From Verrucomicrobiota bacterium (GTDB taxonomy: Bacteria; Verrucomicrobiota; Verrucomicrobiia; Opitutales; Opitutaceae), in the NCBI GenBank assembly GCA_023432225.1, contig JAEYUW010000046.1, positions 1 through 64,000 on the forward strand: DNA of 64,000 nt, read 5' to 3'. Shown one piece after another: positions 1 through 8,722 of the stretch (the first letter of the stretch is position 1; every line of letters begins with the position of its first letter). Position numbers and translations under genes: made by a program. Under the pieces are notes generated by a model, which saw nothing but the letters and a program-made list of their open reading frames with translations, did no database searches and was not told the DNA's origin.

Positions 1-639
1 GCCCTCGAGCAGGACGATCGGGAACTTGGCCGGCAGCGTGACCGGCTCCTTCGTCCGGCCGTCGTTGCTAATCTGACAGGTGGTGGTCTTCGGGTTGATG
101 AGCACCTCGCGGGCAAAGGGCGTCAGGCGGGCCTCGATGTAGCGGGGCGCGGCCGCCTCGTCGCCGGTGAGCAGGTTGCCGTAGTTGCCCTGCGGCTCGA
201 TGAGCCAGCCGCGCTGGCCGATGCTCACGAGGGCGGCGCCGATGGAGGCGTCGCCGTGCGGGTGGAGCTTCATCGTGGCGCCGACGGCGTTGGCCACCTT
301 GTGGAAGCGACCGTCGTCCATCTCCCACAGCGTGTGGAGAACACGGCGCTGCACGGGCTTCAGGCCGTCGTCCATGTGCGGGACGGCGCGGTCGAGGATG
401 ACGTAGGAGGCGTAGTCGAGGAACCAGTTGCGGTAATGCTGGGCCAGCGGAGCCTGCTCGTCCTGGACTTTTTCGCCTTTCTTGCGCTTCGGCGCCTCCG
501 GCATCGAAGCGGGGTCAGGGGTGATGGGTGATGGGGCATGGGTGGCGGGTGCCTGGCCCACGACCTCGCCCTCCGGGGTGTCTGCACCACCGAGGGGCAG
601 CTCCGGTTGCTCGCTGTTTGGTTTCTTGCGCTTTGCCAT
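1..639 (-). CDS. parC: DNA topoisomerase IV (gyrase-like) subunit A, 3' part missing
   Basis: N-terminal 213 codons of a type IIA topoisomerase A subunit; the rest lies beyond the window edge. The protein cuts and rejoins duplex DNA together with the B subunit encoded just upstream. After a basic, proline-rich leader (about residues 1-60) the family core begins with HYRNWFLDYASYVILDRAVP. The DNA gate motif HPHGDASIG lies at about 126-134, and the catalytic tyrosine is Tyr167 in AAPRYIEARL. The start ATG at 639 is the first in-frame Met and gives MAKRKK. The residues aligned with the E. coli GyrA quinolone positions Ser83 and Asp87 are both Ala. Part of the leader is encoded by a short-word repeat. 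ParC rather than GyrA is inferred from the pairing with a short ParE-like B subunit. Confidence 0.9.
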   Translation of the reverse strand, partial: MAKRKKPNSEQPELPLGGADTPEGEVVGQAPATHAPSPITPDPASMPEAPKRKKGEKVQDEQAPLAQHYRNWFLDYASYVILDRAVPHMDDGLKPVQRRVLHTLWEMDDGRFHKVANAVGATMKLHPHGDASIGAALVSIGQRGWLIEPQGNYGNLLTGDEAAAPRYIEARLTPFAREVLINPKTTTCQISNDGRTKEPVTLPAKFPIVLLEG

Positions 640-728
640 CTGAAATATGCTGGGAGTTGAGTGCTTAAGATGCGATGAGCGGTACTTTATCTAGACCCAT
701 CACCTATAACCGATGACCCATAACCCAG
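512..728. repeat. Inverted pair of GGGTGAT-type short-word repeats
   Basis: The stretch around 512-547 contains repeats of GGGTGATGGG, and 693-728 contains the opposite-strand version (CCATCACC, GATGACCCATAACCCA). The left copy lies inside the parC reading frame (residues about 31-43, rich in Pro, Ser and His). The right copy lies in the 96-bp gap between parC and parE. It belongs to the same style of tandem-word inverted repeats seen elsewhere in the window, but with a different word. Confidence 0.6.
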
Positions 729-735
729 TGGAGGC

Positions 736-2577
736 TCACGCCTCCACCAGGTCCTTCTCGACCCGGAGGTTGTCGATGATGAAGTCCTGCCGCTCCGGGG
801 TGTTCTTGCCCATGAAGAACGCGAGGAGCTCGTCGGAGCTGGCGAGGTGGTGCAGGTTCACGGGCTCGAGGCGGATGTTCTCGCCGATGAAGTCCTTGAA
901 CTCGCCGGCGGAGATTTCGCCGAGACCCTTGAACCGCGTGATCTCGTGGCTGGCGCCGAGCTTGGTCATCGCCGCCTGCTTCTCCGCCTCGGAGTAGCAG
1001 TAGATGGTCTCCTTCTTGTTGCGCACGCGGAAGAGCGGCGTGTCGAGGATGAAGAGGTGGGCGTTGGGGATGAGGTCCGGGAAAAACTGCAGGAAAAACG
1101 AGATCAGCAGCAGGCGGATGTGCATGCCGGCGACGTCGGCGTCGGTGGCGATCACGACCCGGTTGTACCGCAGGCCATCCATGCCCTCCTCGATGTTGAG
1201 GGCCGACTGCAGGAGGTGGAACTCCTCGTTCTCGTAGATGACCTTCTTGGTGAGGCCGTAGGTGTTGAGCGGTTTGCCCTTGAGGGCGAAGACGGCCTGG
1301 GTCTGCACGTCGCGCGTGGCGGTGAGGGAACCGGCGGCCGAGTCGCCCTCGACGATGAAGAGGGTGCTCTCCTCGGCGCGCTCGTTGCGGTCGCCGAGGT
1401 GCAGGCGGCAGTCGCGGAGCTTGCGGTTGTGGAGCGAAGCCTTCTTGGCGCGCTCGCGGGCGATGTTGCGGATGCCGGCGAGTTCCTTCCGCTCGTGCTC
1501 GTTCTCCTCGATCTTGCGCTTGATGGTCTCGGCGGCCTCACGGTTCTTGTGCAGCCAGGTGTCGAGCGACTGCTGGAGGAACTTGCCCACGAACTCGCGG
1601 ATCGACGGGCCCTTGGGACCGATGTCGGTGGAGCCGAGCTTGGTCTTGGTCTGCGACTCGAACACCGGCTCCTGCACGCGCACGGCGACGGCGGCGTCGA
1701 TGGACTGCCGGATGTCGGCCGCCTCGTAGTCCTTCTTGAAGTGGTTGCGCACGGTCTCGACCAGCGCCTCGCGGAACGCCGCCAGGTGCGTGCCGCCCAT
1801 GGTCGTGTGCTGGCCGTTGACGAACGACCAGTATTCCTCGCCGTAGTGGTTGCCGTGGGTGAACGCGACCTCGATGTCCTCGCCCTCGAGGTGGATGATC
1901 GGATAGAGCGGCTCGCCTGAGATTTCCTTGGTGAGCAGGTCCTTGAGCCCGTTCTCGGAGCGGAAGGGCTTGCCGTTGAGCGTGAGCGTGAGGCCGCGGT
2001 TGAGGAAGGCGTAGTTCCACAGCATGTCCTCGATGAACTCGGTGCGGAACTTGAAGTCCTTGCCGAAGAGCGCCTCGTCGGGCGTGAACTCGATCAGGGT
2101 GCCGTAGCGGTCGGTGGTCTTGGTGACCCGTGACTGGGACTTCAGCTTGCCGCGCTCGAAGTCGACCACCTTGGTCTCGCCCTCGCGGATGGCCTGGGCG
2201 CGGTAGTTGAAGGAGAGGGCGTTGACCGCCTTCTGGCCGACGCCGTTGAGGCCGACGGCCTTCTGGAAGGTCTCGGAGTCGTATTTGGCACCCGTGTTGA
2301 TGATCGACACGCAGTCCACGAGCTTGCCGAGCGGGATGCCGCGACCGTAGTCGCGCACGCGCACGGTGCGGTCGGTGAGCTCGACCTCGATCTTGCGGCC
2401 GGCCCCCATGGTGAATTCATCGATGGAGTTGTCGATGGTCTCCTTGAGCAGCACATAGATGCCATCCTCGGCGTGGCTGCCGTTGCCGAGCCGCCCGATG
2501 TACATGCCGGGGCGGAGGCGGATGTGCTCGAGGGAGCTGAGGGTCTTGATGCTGGCTTCGGTGTAGTTGGACGCCAT
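736..2577 (-). CDS. parE: DNA topoisomerase IV (gyrase-like) subunit B
   Basis: ATPase subunit of the type IIA topoisomerase, 613 aa, shorter than E. coli GyrB because it lacks the large insert. The GHKL ATPase domain covers about 1-230, with ETIDNSIDEF (Asn50), DYGRGIPL and NGVGQKAVNALS. The transducer domain follows, with an FVNGQHTTMGGTH motif. The TOPRIM domain has LFIVEGDSAAGSL (Glu410) and TDADVAGMHIR (Asp479, Asp481). In the usual DxDxD pattern the third Asp is replaced by Ala483, which is unusual for a Mg-binding position. ATG at 2577 gives the conserved N-terminus (SLEHIRLRPGMYIG). It is encoded upstream of parC on the same strand with a 96-bp gap, so the two are likely co-expressed. 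Confidence 0.93.
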   Translation of the reverse strand: MASNYTEASIKTLSSLEHIRLRPGMYIGRLGNGSHAEDGIYVLLKETIDNSIDEFTMGAGRKIEVELTDRTVRVRDYGRGIPLGKLVDCVSIINTGAKYDSETFQKAVGLNGVGQKAVNALSFNYRAQAIREGETKVVDFERGKLKSQSRVTKTTDRYGTLIEFTPDEALFGKDFKFRTEFIEDMLWNYAFLNRGLTLTLNGKPFRSENGLKDLLTKEISGEPLYPIIHLEGEDIEVAFTHGNHYGEEYWSFVNGQHTTMGGTHLAAFREALVETVRNHFKKDYEAADIRQSIDAAVAVRVQEPVFESQTKTKLGSTDIGPKGPSIREFVGKFLQQSLDTWLHKNREAAETIKRKIEENEHERKELAGIRNIARERAKKASLHNRKLRDCRLHLGDRNERAEESTLFIVEGDSAAGSLTATRDVQTQAVFALKGKPLNTYGLTKKVIYENEEFHLLQSALNIEEGMDGLRYNRVVIATDADVAGMHIRLLLISFFLQFFPDLIPNAHLFILDTPLFRVRNKKETIYCYSEAEKQAAMTKLGASHEITRFKGLGEISAGEFKDFIGENIRLEPVNLHHLASSDELLAFFMGKNTPERQDFIIDNLRVEKDLVEA

Positions 2578-2779
2578 CGCGGAAGAGAGAGGGAGAGTGA
2601 AAGTGAAGGAGGCGCGACGCCCGGTGCGGACGAGGCGCGCGCGTGGAGTGGCGCAAAATAGAGAGAGTCCGCGCGGCGGTGTGGCAAGCGCGATTCAGAT
2701 GCCGGGGAGTGGCGTGAAAAACACGACATCCGCCCGGTCACGTCATCGCAGAGAGAGACGAACCGCGGACAAACGAGAG

Positions 2780-2802
2780 CGCCGAAGCTGCTGGCTTCGG
2801 CG
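2780..2802 (-). terminator. GC-rich hairpin downstream of the first chemoreceptor gene
   Basis: A 9-bp perfect stem (CGCCGAAGC / GCTTCGGCG) with a 5-nt loop lies in the 285-bp gap between parE and the chemoreceptor gene. It is downstream of the chemoreceptor on the minus strand. No clear T tract follows, so the terminator role is tentative. The rest of the gap holds a purine-rich stretch near 2581-2612 and nothing else I recognise. Confidence 0.35.
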
Positions 2803-2862
2803 TCGCGGAACAAGGAGCGGAATCTTTTCGCGGCTCGCGCGGGAAACGCGGAGCGTTGGGTA

Positions 2863-4845
2863 TCAGGCGTCGGCGAAGAAATCCTTCTGCGAGTCGACGT
2901 GAGCCGAGACCGGTGCGGGGGCCGCGGCGTTCGCGCGCGGCGCGGGACCGGTGCTCGCTCGCGCGGCGCGCGGGGCGGCGGCGTGGGGGCGGGCGGGCGT
3001 CTTTTCGAGCGGCGCGGTGCGGCGCGTGCCGCCGTCGATGAGCACGTGGAGCTCTTCGACGCTTTCGGCGAGCGTGACGGATTGCGCGGTGAGTTCCTCG
3101 GCGGCGGCGGCGGTTTCCTCGGCGTTGGCGGCGTTGCCTTGGGTGACCTTGTCCATCTGGCGGACGGCGGTGTTGATCTGGCCGATGCCCTGCGTCTGTT
3201 CGTTCGAAGCGGTCGCAATCTGCGCGACGATCTCGTCGACTTGGCGGGCCTTGCCGACGATGACGTCGAGGGACGAGGCGACTTTGTCCGAGATGCGCAC
3301 GCCGTGTTCGCCGTTCTGGATCGCGATTTCGATTTGCGAGGCGGTTTCCTTGGCGGATTGCGCGGAGCGCTGGGCGAGGGCGCGGACTTCGTCGGCGACG
3401 ACGGCAAAACCGGCGCCGGCCTCGCCGGCGCGCGCGGCTTCGACCGCGGCGTTGAGGGCGAGGATGTTGGTCTGGAAGGCGATTTCGTCGATGGTCTTGA
3501 TGATTTTGGCGATGTCGGCGGAGGACGTCTTGATGGCGTTCATGGCCTCGCGCATCTCGGCCATGTCGCGGTGGCCGGTCTCGGCGGCGTTGCGGGTTTC
3601 GCCGGAGAGCGTTTTGGCGGAGGCGGCGCTGTCGGCGTTGCGCTTGGTCATGGAGGAGAGTTCCTCGAGCGAGGCGCCGGTTTCCTCGAGGCTGGCGGCC
3701 TGTTCGCTGGCGCCGGAAGCGAGCGACTGGCTGGAGGTGGAGACTTGCGCGGCGGCGGCGGCGGTCTGTTCGGCGCCGGCGGAGAGCTGGGCGGTGACGC
3801 GCTGGATCGGGCGGGTGATGGCGCGCGTGATCAGGAAGCCGAGCACGATGGCGGCGACGGTGCCGACGAGCATGGCGGCGAGGGAGAATGTTTTCAGGAA
3901 AGCGCCTTGCTGATTGGATTCGCGAACGGTGCGGGCGGCGCTGTCGCGGTTGATTTGGACGAGCTTGTTGAGGGCGGCGAGGGCGGCTTCCTGGGCGCGG
4001 TGAACCGTGCCGTCCACGTGTTCTTCGATCCGGTCGTGGAGCGCGACCGCCTCTGCGGTGGTGGTGCGCATGGTGTCGAAGTGCTGGAAGACCTCGCTCA
4101 TCGCCGGAGTCATTTCCTGCTGATAGACATGGGCGGCCTCGTCGAATTTATGTTCGGCGGCGAGTCGCTTGATGTTGCCGATGGCGGCGTGGAATTGGCG
4201 GTGGGATGCCGCGATTTCTTTCGTCGCGGCAGCGAGCCTCGGGTTGGCTGTGTTGAAGGTCGGCAACCATTTGCCGGCGTTGCATGCGGTGTGGTCGTCG
4301 CCGCCGGCGAATGCGCCGTCCTTGCTGCGGAGCAACAAGAGGATTTTTTGCGCGACGACGTAGTGGTCCTTCGTGAATTGCTCGATTTTGAGCGCAAGCG
4401 CCTGCGGGTCGACGATGCCGATGCGTTCGAACTCCTGGCCCATTTCGAGCGCTTGGTTGTTTTCGGCGCGCCAATTCGCGACTAGACTCATGAAGTCGCG
4501 GGTGAGCGCTGCTTCTTCCGGCGTTTTCGGCAGCGCTTCGTAAGTTTTCAGAGCCGCGCCATAATTGGCGCGAACTTGGGCGAGTTCGTCCAAGAGCAGC
4601 TTGCGGCGTTCGGGCGTCAGATCGGCGCGGGTGAGTCCTTCGACCAGGCTTTGGATTTTTTCGATGTCGGCTTTGGCAAACAGCAGGCTATCGACGCTGG
4701 CCAAGCGCACCGAGCCGGTCTCGTGCATCGCCGCTTCATTGCGGGTGGCGCCGTAATATCCGACGGAGCCGATGATCAGTGTGATCGCGGCGACGGTGCC
4801 GAAGGCGAGGAGCAGTAGGGTGCTGAGTTTCAGTTTAGCTTTCAT
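2863..4845 (-). CDS. Methyl-accepting chemotaxis protein with CZB-like periplasmic domain
   Basis: Transmembrane chemoreceptor of 660 aa, expected to signal through CheW/CheA. TM1 is at about 7-32, the periplasmic helical domain at about 33-318, TM2 at about 319-341, then a short HAMP-like linker and the coiled-coil signalling domain. The tip carries DEIAFQTNILALNAAVEAARAGE-type residues and FAVVADEVRALAQR. Within the periplasmic part, His161, Cys188 (in HTACNAGKWL), His215 and His219 (HRQFH) reproduce the 3His/1Cys spacing of CZB zinc-binding domains. An earlier in-frame start at 5004 is possible, but it adds 53 residues of basic non-membrane sequence, so ATG 4845 (MKAKLKL, directly before TM1) is chosen. 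The C-terminal tail is Ala/Pro-rich and ends KDFFADA; no NWETF-type CheR tether is present. Confidence 0.88.
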   Translation of the reverse strand: MKAKLKLSTLLLLAFGTVAAITLIIGSVGYYGATRNEAAMHETGSVRLASVDSLLFAKADIEKIQSLVEGLTRADLTPERRKLLLDELAQVRANYGAALKTYEALPKTPEEAALTRDFMSLVANWRAENNQALEMGQEFERIGIVDPQALALKIEQFTKDHYVVAQKILLLLRSKDGAFAGGDDHTACNAGKWLPTFNTANPRLAAATKEIAASHRQFHAAIGNIKRLAAEHKFDEAAHVYQQEMTPAMSEVFQHFDTMRTTTAEAVALHDRIEEHVDGTVHRAQEAALAALNKLVQINRDSAARTVRESNQQGAFLKTFSLAAMLVGTVAAIVLGFLITRAITRPIQRVTAQLSAGAEQTAAAAAQVSTSSQSLASGASEQAASLEETGASLEELSSMTKRNADSAASAKTLSGETRNAAETGHRDMAEMREAMNAIKTSSADIAKIIKTIDEIAFQTNILALNAAVEAARAGEAGAGFAVVADEVRALAQRSAQSAKETASQIEIAIQNGEHGVRISDKVASSLDVIVGKARQVDEIVAQIATASNEQTQGIGQINTAVRQMDKVTQGNAANAEETAAAAEELTAQSVTLAESVEELHVLIDGGTRRTAPLEKTPARPHAAAPRAARASTGPAPRANAAAPAPVSAHVDSQKDFFADA

Positions 4846-5096
4846 GCGAGGTGTAGAATGCGAGGTGCAGCGCGGGCCGGGGCCGCGGTCGACGGGTGTC
4901 TTCATGTTGAGCGGTAACCGGGCGTGCGGTTGCCCGATCACGCTTGCTTCCTGAGACTTTCCGGCCGTGGCGGACCGATCCAGGCGGTCGCGCCGATGGC
5001 GCACCGCAAACGCCCCCTATTATTCGACACGCTGCATCCCCGGTTGAGATGGGTTTTTGCCCAGATGGGCCGGCGGGCGATCGAGGAAAACGACGG

Positions 5097-7205
5097 CTAA
5101 GCCGGCGTCGGTGCCAGCGGCGGAGAGGCGCGGCGGGGCGTGGAGGCGATGCGATCGGCGGGTGGCGGTGCCGACCGGAGCTCGTCCGCCGGTGCGCCGG
5201 ATGGGGAGTCGGCGCCGCCGACGAGTTCCTGCAGGGCCTGCACGGCGGCGCGGAGTGCGTTGGCTTGCGCATTCAATTCCGTCGCGGCGGCGGCGCCTTC
5301 CTCGGCGCTGGCGGCGTTGGTCTGGACGACTTGATCGACTTGGGTGACGGCGCGGTTGATCTGCGCGACGCCCTGGCTCTGGTCCTTGCTGGCGGTGGCG
5401 ACTTCCGTGACGAGGCGGTCGAGCGTGCGGACCTGTTGGACGATTTCGCTCAAGGCCTTCGCGACGCGCTCGCTCAGCGTGACGCCTTGCGCGGTGGTGG
5501 AGATGGCGGTCTCGATCTTGCCGGCGGTCTCTTTGGCGGCGGCGGCGGAGCGCTGGGCGAGAGCGCGGACTTCCTCGGCGACGACGGCGAAGCCGGCGCC
5601 GGCCTCGCCGGCACGGGCGGCTTCGACGGCGGCGTTGAGCGCGAGGATGTTCGTCTGAAATGCGATCTCGTCGATCGTCTTGATGATCTTCGCGACGTCG
5701 TCCGAGGACGCCTTGATGGCGCGCATCGCCTGGTCCATCGCCTGCATGTCGACGGCGCCGGTATCGGCGGAGGTGCGGGTCTGGCTGGCGAGGGTGTTGG
5801 CCTGGGAGGCGTTCTCGGCGTTGCGCTCGGTCATGCTGCGCATCTCCTCGAGCGAGGCGCTGGTTTCCTCGAGGGCGGAGGCTTGTTCGCTGGCGCCTTG
5901 GGCGAGCGACTGACTCGAATCGGCCATCTGGCCGGCGGCGACGGTGATCTCGTCGGAGCTGCCACGGAGGCTGGCGATGATCGCGATGATCGGGCGCGTG
6001 ATGCTGCCGGCGATAAGAATGCCCGCGATCGTCGCGAGGAACGCCACGATGCCGGCGGTGATGGCGAGCGAAGTGACCAGGTGAGTCTCGGCGTCTTCGA
6101 TCTGCGCGCGCACGTCGGCGAAGTCTTCCTCGTAGGCGCCGGCGCCGATGACCCAGTCCCACGGGGCGTAGTAGGCGAGCGCGACGATTTTCTCGCGGGG
6201 GCGCGCGTCGCCGGGATTGGCCCACAGGTAGGAATCGAAATCGATGGCCTTCGCCTCAGTGAGGCGCAGGGCCTTGCCGACGAGCGATTGGACGAAGGTG
6301 TGGCCGTCGGCGTCGCGGGCGTCCCAGATGTTTTCGCCGTCGCGCTGGCCTTTCTGCGAGACGATGTATTTGCCACGTTGGTCGCCTTTGCCGCCGAGGA
6401 CAAAGACGTAGCCGGTCTTGCCGACGGTCATGGACGTGATCGCGTCCTGGAGCTCGCGGTTAATGACGCCCAGCGCGACGCCGGTGTAGAGCATGCCGAT
6501 GACGCGCTGGTGCCCGGCGTCCCAGATCGGCTCGTAGGCGGCGGCGTGCCAGTCGTTCACGACGAACGCGCGGCCGCGGTAGGTTTCGCCGCGAAGCACG
6601 GTTTGCACGACGGCGTTGGACGTGCCGTCGAGGTTGCGGGCCGGCACGAACGTGCCGAGTGCGCGCGTGCCGTCGGTCTTCACCACACTGGTGCCGACAC
6701 GCAGCATGTCGCCGGCGTCGTTCATGCGCTGGAAGATCGTGCAGAAGTGGCCGGTGAGGCGACGGACCTCGTCGACGACGGGCACGGACTCGTGCGTGGT
6801 GCTGATCTGGCCGAGCCAGCGATCGGCGAGGAGCATCTTGGGCAACGTGACCGACTGGGCCTCTTGGGAGAACTGGTTCACCGCGCGCCAGGTCACGGTT
6901 TCGTTCGCGAGGCGCAGGCCGCCGGCTTGGGCGACGAAGTCGTGGGCGACGCCGAGTCCGTGGGCGAGTTCGCGCTGGTTGCGCGCTTCCACGCTGGCGC
7001 AGAGGATCTGGACGTTCTGGGCGATCTTGGCGCATTCGCTGCGCGCCTGTCCCTGGACGCTTTGGCTGATCTGCTCGTCGAGCTGATGGCGCAACAGCAG
7101 CAGCGTGCCGAACGTGACCGCCAGAGCGGTGAGAACGGGGCAAATCGCCAGGAGCGTGATTTTGGTTCCGATGCGCGAAACCGAGAAGACACGGCGTAGA
7201 TTCAT
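5097..7205 (-). CDS. Methyl-accepting chemotaxis protein with Cache sensor domain
   Basis: Chemoreceptor of 702 aa. TM1 is at about 15-38. A large periplasmic domain (about 40-345) includes RVGTSVVKTDGTRALGTFVPA, a GMLYTGVALGVI motif and a second lobe TVGKTGYVFVLGGKG followed by YYAPWDWVIGAGAYEEDF, which fits the Cache_3-Cache_2 type of small-molecule sensor. TM2 is at about 350-375, then the signalling domain with the conserved DEIAFQTNILALNAA tip and FAVVAEEVRALAQR. The start is ATG 7205 (MNLRRVFSVSRIGTK). Upstream in-frame extension to 7529 is arginine-rich and not membrane-like, so it is rejected. The C-terminal 50 residues are Ala/Pro-rich and lack a CheR pentapeptide. It is separated by 251 bp from the next receptor on the same strand, with nothing recognisable in that gap. 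Confidence 0.9.
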   Translation of the reverse strand: MNLRRVFSVSRIGTKITLLAICPVLTALAVTFGTLLLLRHQLDEQISQSVQGQARSECAKIAQNVQILCASVEARNQRELAHGLGVAHDFVAQAGGLRLANETVTWRAVNQFSQEAQSVTLPKMLLADRWLGQISTTHESVPVVDEVRRLTGHFCTIFQRMNDAGDMLRVGTSVVKTDGTRALGTFVPARNLDGTSNAVVQTVLRGETYRGRAFVVNDWHAAAYEPIWDAGHQRVIGMLYTGVALGVINRELQDAITSMTVGKTGYVFVLGGKGDQRGKYIVSQKGQRDGENIWDARDADGHTFVQSLVGKALRLTEAKAIDFDSYLWANPGDARPREKIVALAYYAPWDWVIGAGAYEEDFADVRAQIEDAETHLVTSLAITAGIVAFLATIAGILIAGSITRPIIAIIASLRGSSDEITVAAGQMADSSQSLAQGASEQASALEETSASLEEMRSMTERNAENASQANTLASQTRTSADTGAVDMQAMDQAMRAIKASSDDVAKIIKTIDEIAFQTNILALNAAVEAARAGEAGAGFAVVAEEVRALAQRSAAAAKETAGKIETAISTTAQGVTLSERVAKALSEIVQQVRTLDRLVTEVATASKDQSQGVAQINRAVTQVDQVVQTNAASAEEGAAAATELNAQANALRAAVQALQELVGGADSPSGAPADELRSAPPPADRIASTPRRASPPLAPTPA

Positions 7206-7426
7206 AGGCAGGCTCCGCACGACGAGACGGCCGTGGCACCGTGTTCGCTGGTCGGTTGAAAGAGGTGGAGAGGTGAGACGCGCCGGCCGCATTCCATCGC
7301 GGAGGCGAGGGGACACGGCTGATGCGTCACCGTTAGGCATCGGCACGCGCCGCGTGCGGTTAAGGCAGAAGCCGCCGCGAGCGGGGCATGTCCCGGCGGA
7401 TGACAGGAGCGTTGGCGGGGGAAACT

Positions 7427-7660
7427 TTAGCCGGCGAGGTAGCGCACGCGCGCGAACAACGGCTTGTCCAATCCGATGCCTTCCACGCTGCCGGGGGAGA
7501 AACCGACGGGGCACATGATCGTGATCCAACGACCCTTGGGGGCGTGGATCGTGATGTGCGACGCGCTCATGGCGACGACTTCGGGTTCATCGACGAGCGA
7601 ACTGGCCGGCGCGGGGACAGCGGCACTGGGGAAGGGCGGGGAAGAGACGGGGGCTTGCAC
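7427..7660 (-). CDS. Small hypothetical protein upstream of a chemoreceptor gene
   Basis: A 77-codon ORF starting at GTG 7660; an internal ATG at 7570 would give 47 aa. The N-terminal 30 residues are Pro/Ala/Ser-rich. The C-terminal part (ASHITIHAPKGRWITIMCPV and GIGLDKPLFARVRYLAG) alternates hydrophobic and charged residues like a small beta domain, which is unlike the arginine-rich shadow ORFs of this genome. It lies on the same strand as the Cache chemoreceptor, 221 bp upstream. I do not recognise the family; it may be a real small protein or chance. Confidence 0.4.
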   Translation of the reverse strand: MQAPVSSPPFPSAAVPAPASSLVDEPEVVAMSASHITIHAPKGRWITIMCPVGFSPGSVEGIGLDKPLFARVRYLAG

Positions 7661-7794
7661 GACGAGAAGCGCGGGGAGCGCCCCGCGTCCGGGTATATCG
7701 GTCGGGTTGATCGGGACTTAAGGCCGGAAGCGTGAGAGGTGTGGCTTGCAGGACCGGGCTGCCGGGTTAGGTTGCGGGCCAATCCTCCCCGCCC

Positions 7795-8538
7795 ATGAAA
7801 AAACTCCTCCTTGTCGTTCTCGTGCTGGTGCTCGTCGGTTATGTTGGCGGCATGTTTTTCCTCGGCTCGATCGTGAAAGCCGGGGTGAACACGTTCGGTC
7901 CGAAGTTCACGCAGACCAAAGTCGAGCTCGCGAGCGCGACGATCTCGCCGCTGACCGGCTCAGGCACCTTGAGCGGTCTCGCCGTGGGCAACCCCAAGGG
8001 TTGGTCGGAAAACAACGCGTTCAAACTCGGCAAAGTGCACGTCGACATCGCGCCGATGTCGCTCTTCGGCGACCACATCGTGATCGAGGAAATCACGGTC
8101 GACGGACCGGAGTTTCTCTACGAGACCAAGATCGTTTCGAGCAACATCAAGGATCTGCTCAAGAACATCGAGCAGTTCACCGGCAGCAAAAATGCCGAGG
8201 CGCAGCCGGCCGACAAGGCGGGCAAGCCGATCAAGTTTGAGATCAAAAAATTCCGGCTCACGCACGGCGTCGCCCGCCTGGGCGTCGGCCCGGCCGCGGT
8301 GCCGGTGCCGCTGCCGCCCATCTCGATCGACAACCTCGGCACGGCGGAAGGCGGCATCACGCCCGATCAGGCGGCTGGCGCCATCATGCGCAACGTGCTC
8401 GGCGGAATCGTGAGCGGCACGGCGGAGGCGCTGAGCAAAACCGCCGGCACGCTAGGCGCCAACACGGTGGAGCAAACGAAGGACGCCGCGAAAAAAGCCG
8501 GCGAGAGCATCAAGAAGATTTTCGGCGGCAAACCCTGA
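7795..8538 (+). CDS. AsmA-like membrane-anchored protein of unknown function
   Basis: 247 aa with an N-terminal signal anchor (MKKLLLVVLVLVLVGYVGGMFF). The body has the pattern of AsmA/DUF748-type periplasmic beta-helical proteins: an LASATISPLTGSGTLSGLAV segment, then DIAPMSLFGDHIVIEEITVDGPEF, which corresponds to the repeat seen in proteins of the AsmA clan. The C-terminal 50 residues are Lys/Ala/Gly-rich and probably flexible or helical. These proteins are thought to act at the envelope; the precise role is unknown. ATG 7795 is directly before the hydrophobic segment. It stands alone on the plus strand. Confidence 0.7.
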   Translation: MKKLLLVVLVLVLVGYVGGMFFLGSIVKAGVNTFGPKFTQTKVELASATISPLTGSGTLSGLAVGNPKGWSENNAFKLGKVHVDIAPMSLFGDHIVIEEITVDGPEFLYETKIVSSNIKDLLKNIEQFTGSKNAEAQPADKAGKPIKFEIKKFRLTHGVARLGVGPAAVPVPLPPISIDNLGTAEGGITPDQAAGAIMRNVLGGIVSGTAEALSKTAGTLGANTVEQTKDAAKKAGESIKKIFGGKP

Positions 8539-8722
8539 GCCGCGGACCTCCGTGGCGGCTCGTCGCGTTCCGCGGCGGGCCTGCAATGGGACGCGACAGG
8601 CAGCGGAAACGCGCGCGAGCGGTTAAGGTCCGGCGGCTGTGTTGCCGGCTGGTGCTGCGGGCTGTGCTGCCGCCGCGGTTTTGGTCACTCGACGTGCGGG
8701 CCGGGGGCGTTTCGCTCCGTGC

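Noticed and set aside
4846..5096. Possible cyclic di-GMP (GEMM) riboswitch upstream of chemoreceptor genes
   Set aside because: Stretches such as GGTTACCG and GGCCGGAAAG superficially resemble parts of the motif, but the conserved core and tetraloop receptor are not present in order. The same check failed upstream of the other two receptors.
4944..7199. Plus-strand frame of about 750 codons opposite the Cache chemoreceptor
   Set aside because: Mirror of the chemoreceptor gene; low-complexity Gly/Asp/Leu product. The same holds for 2899-4485, 9600-10913 and 13841-16153.
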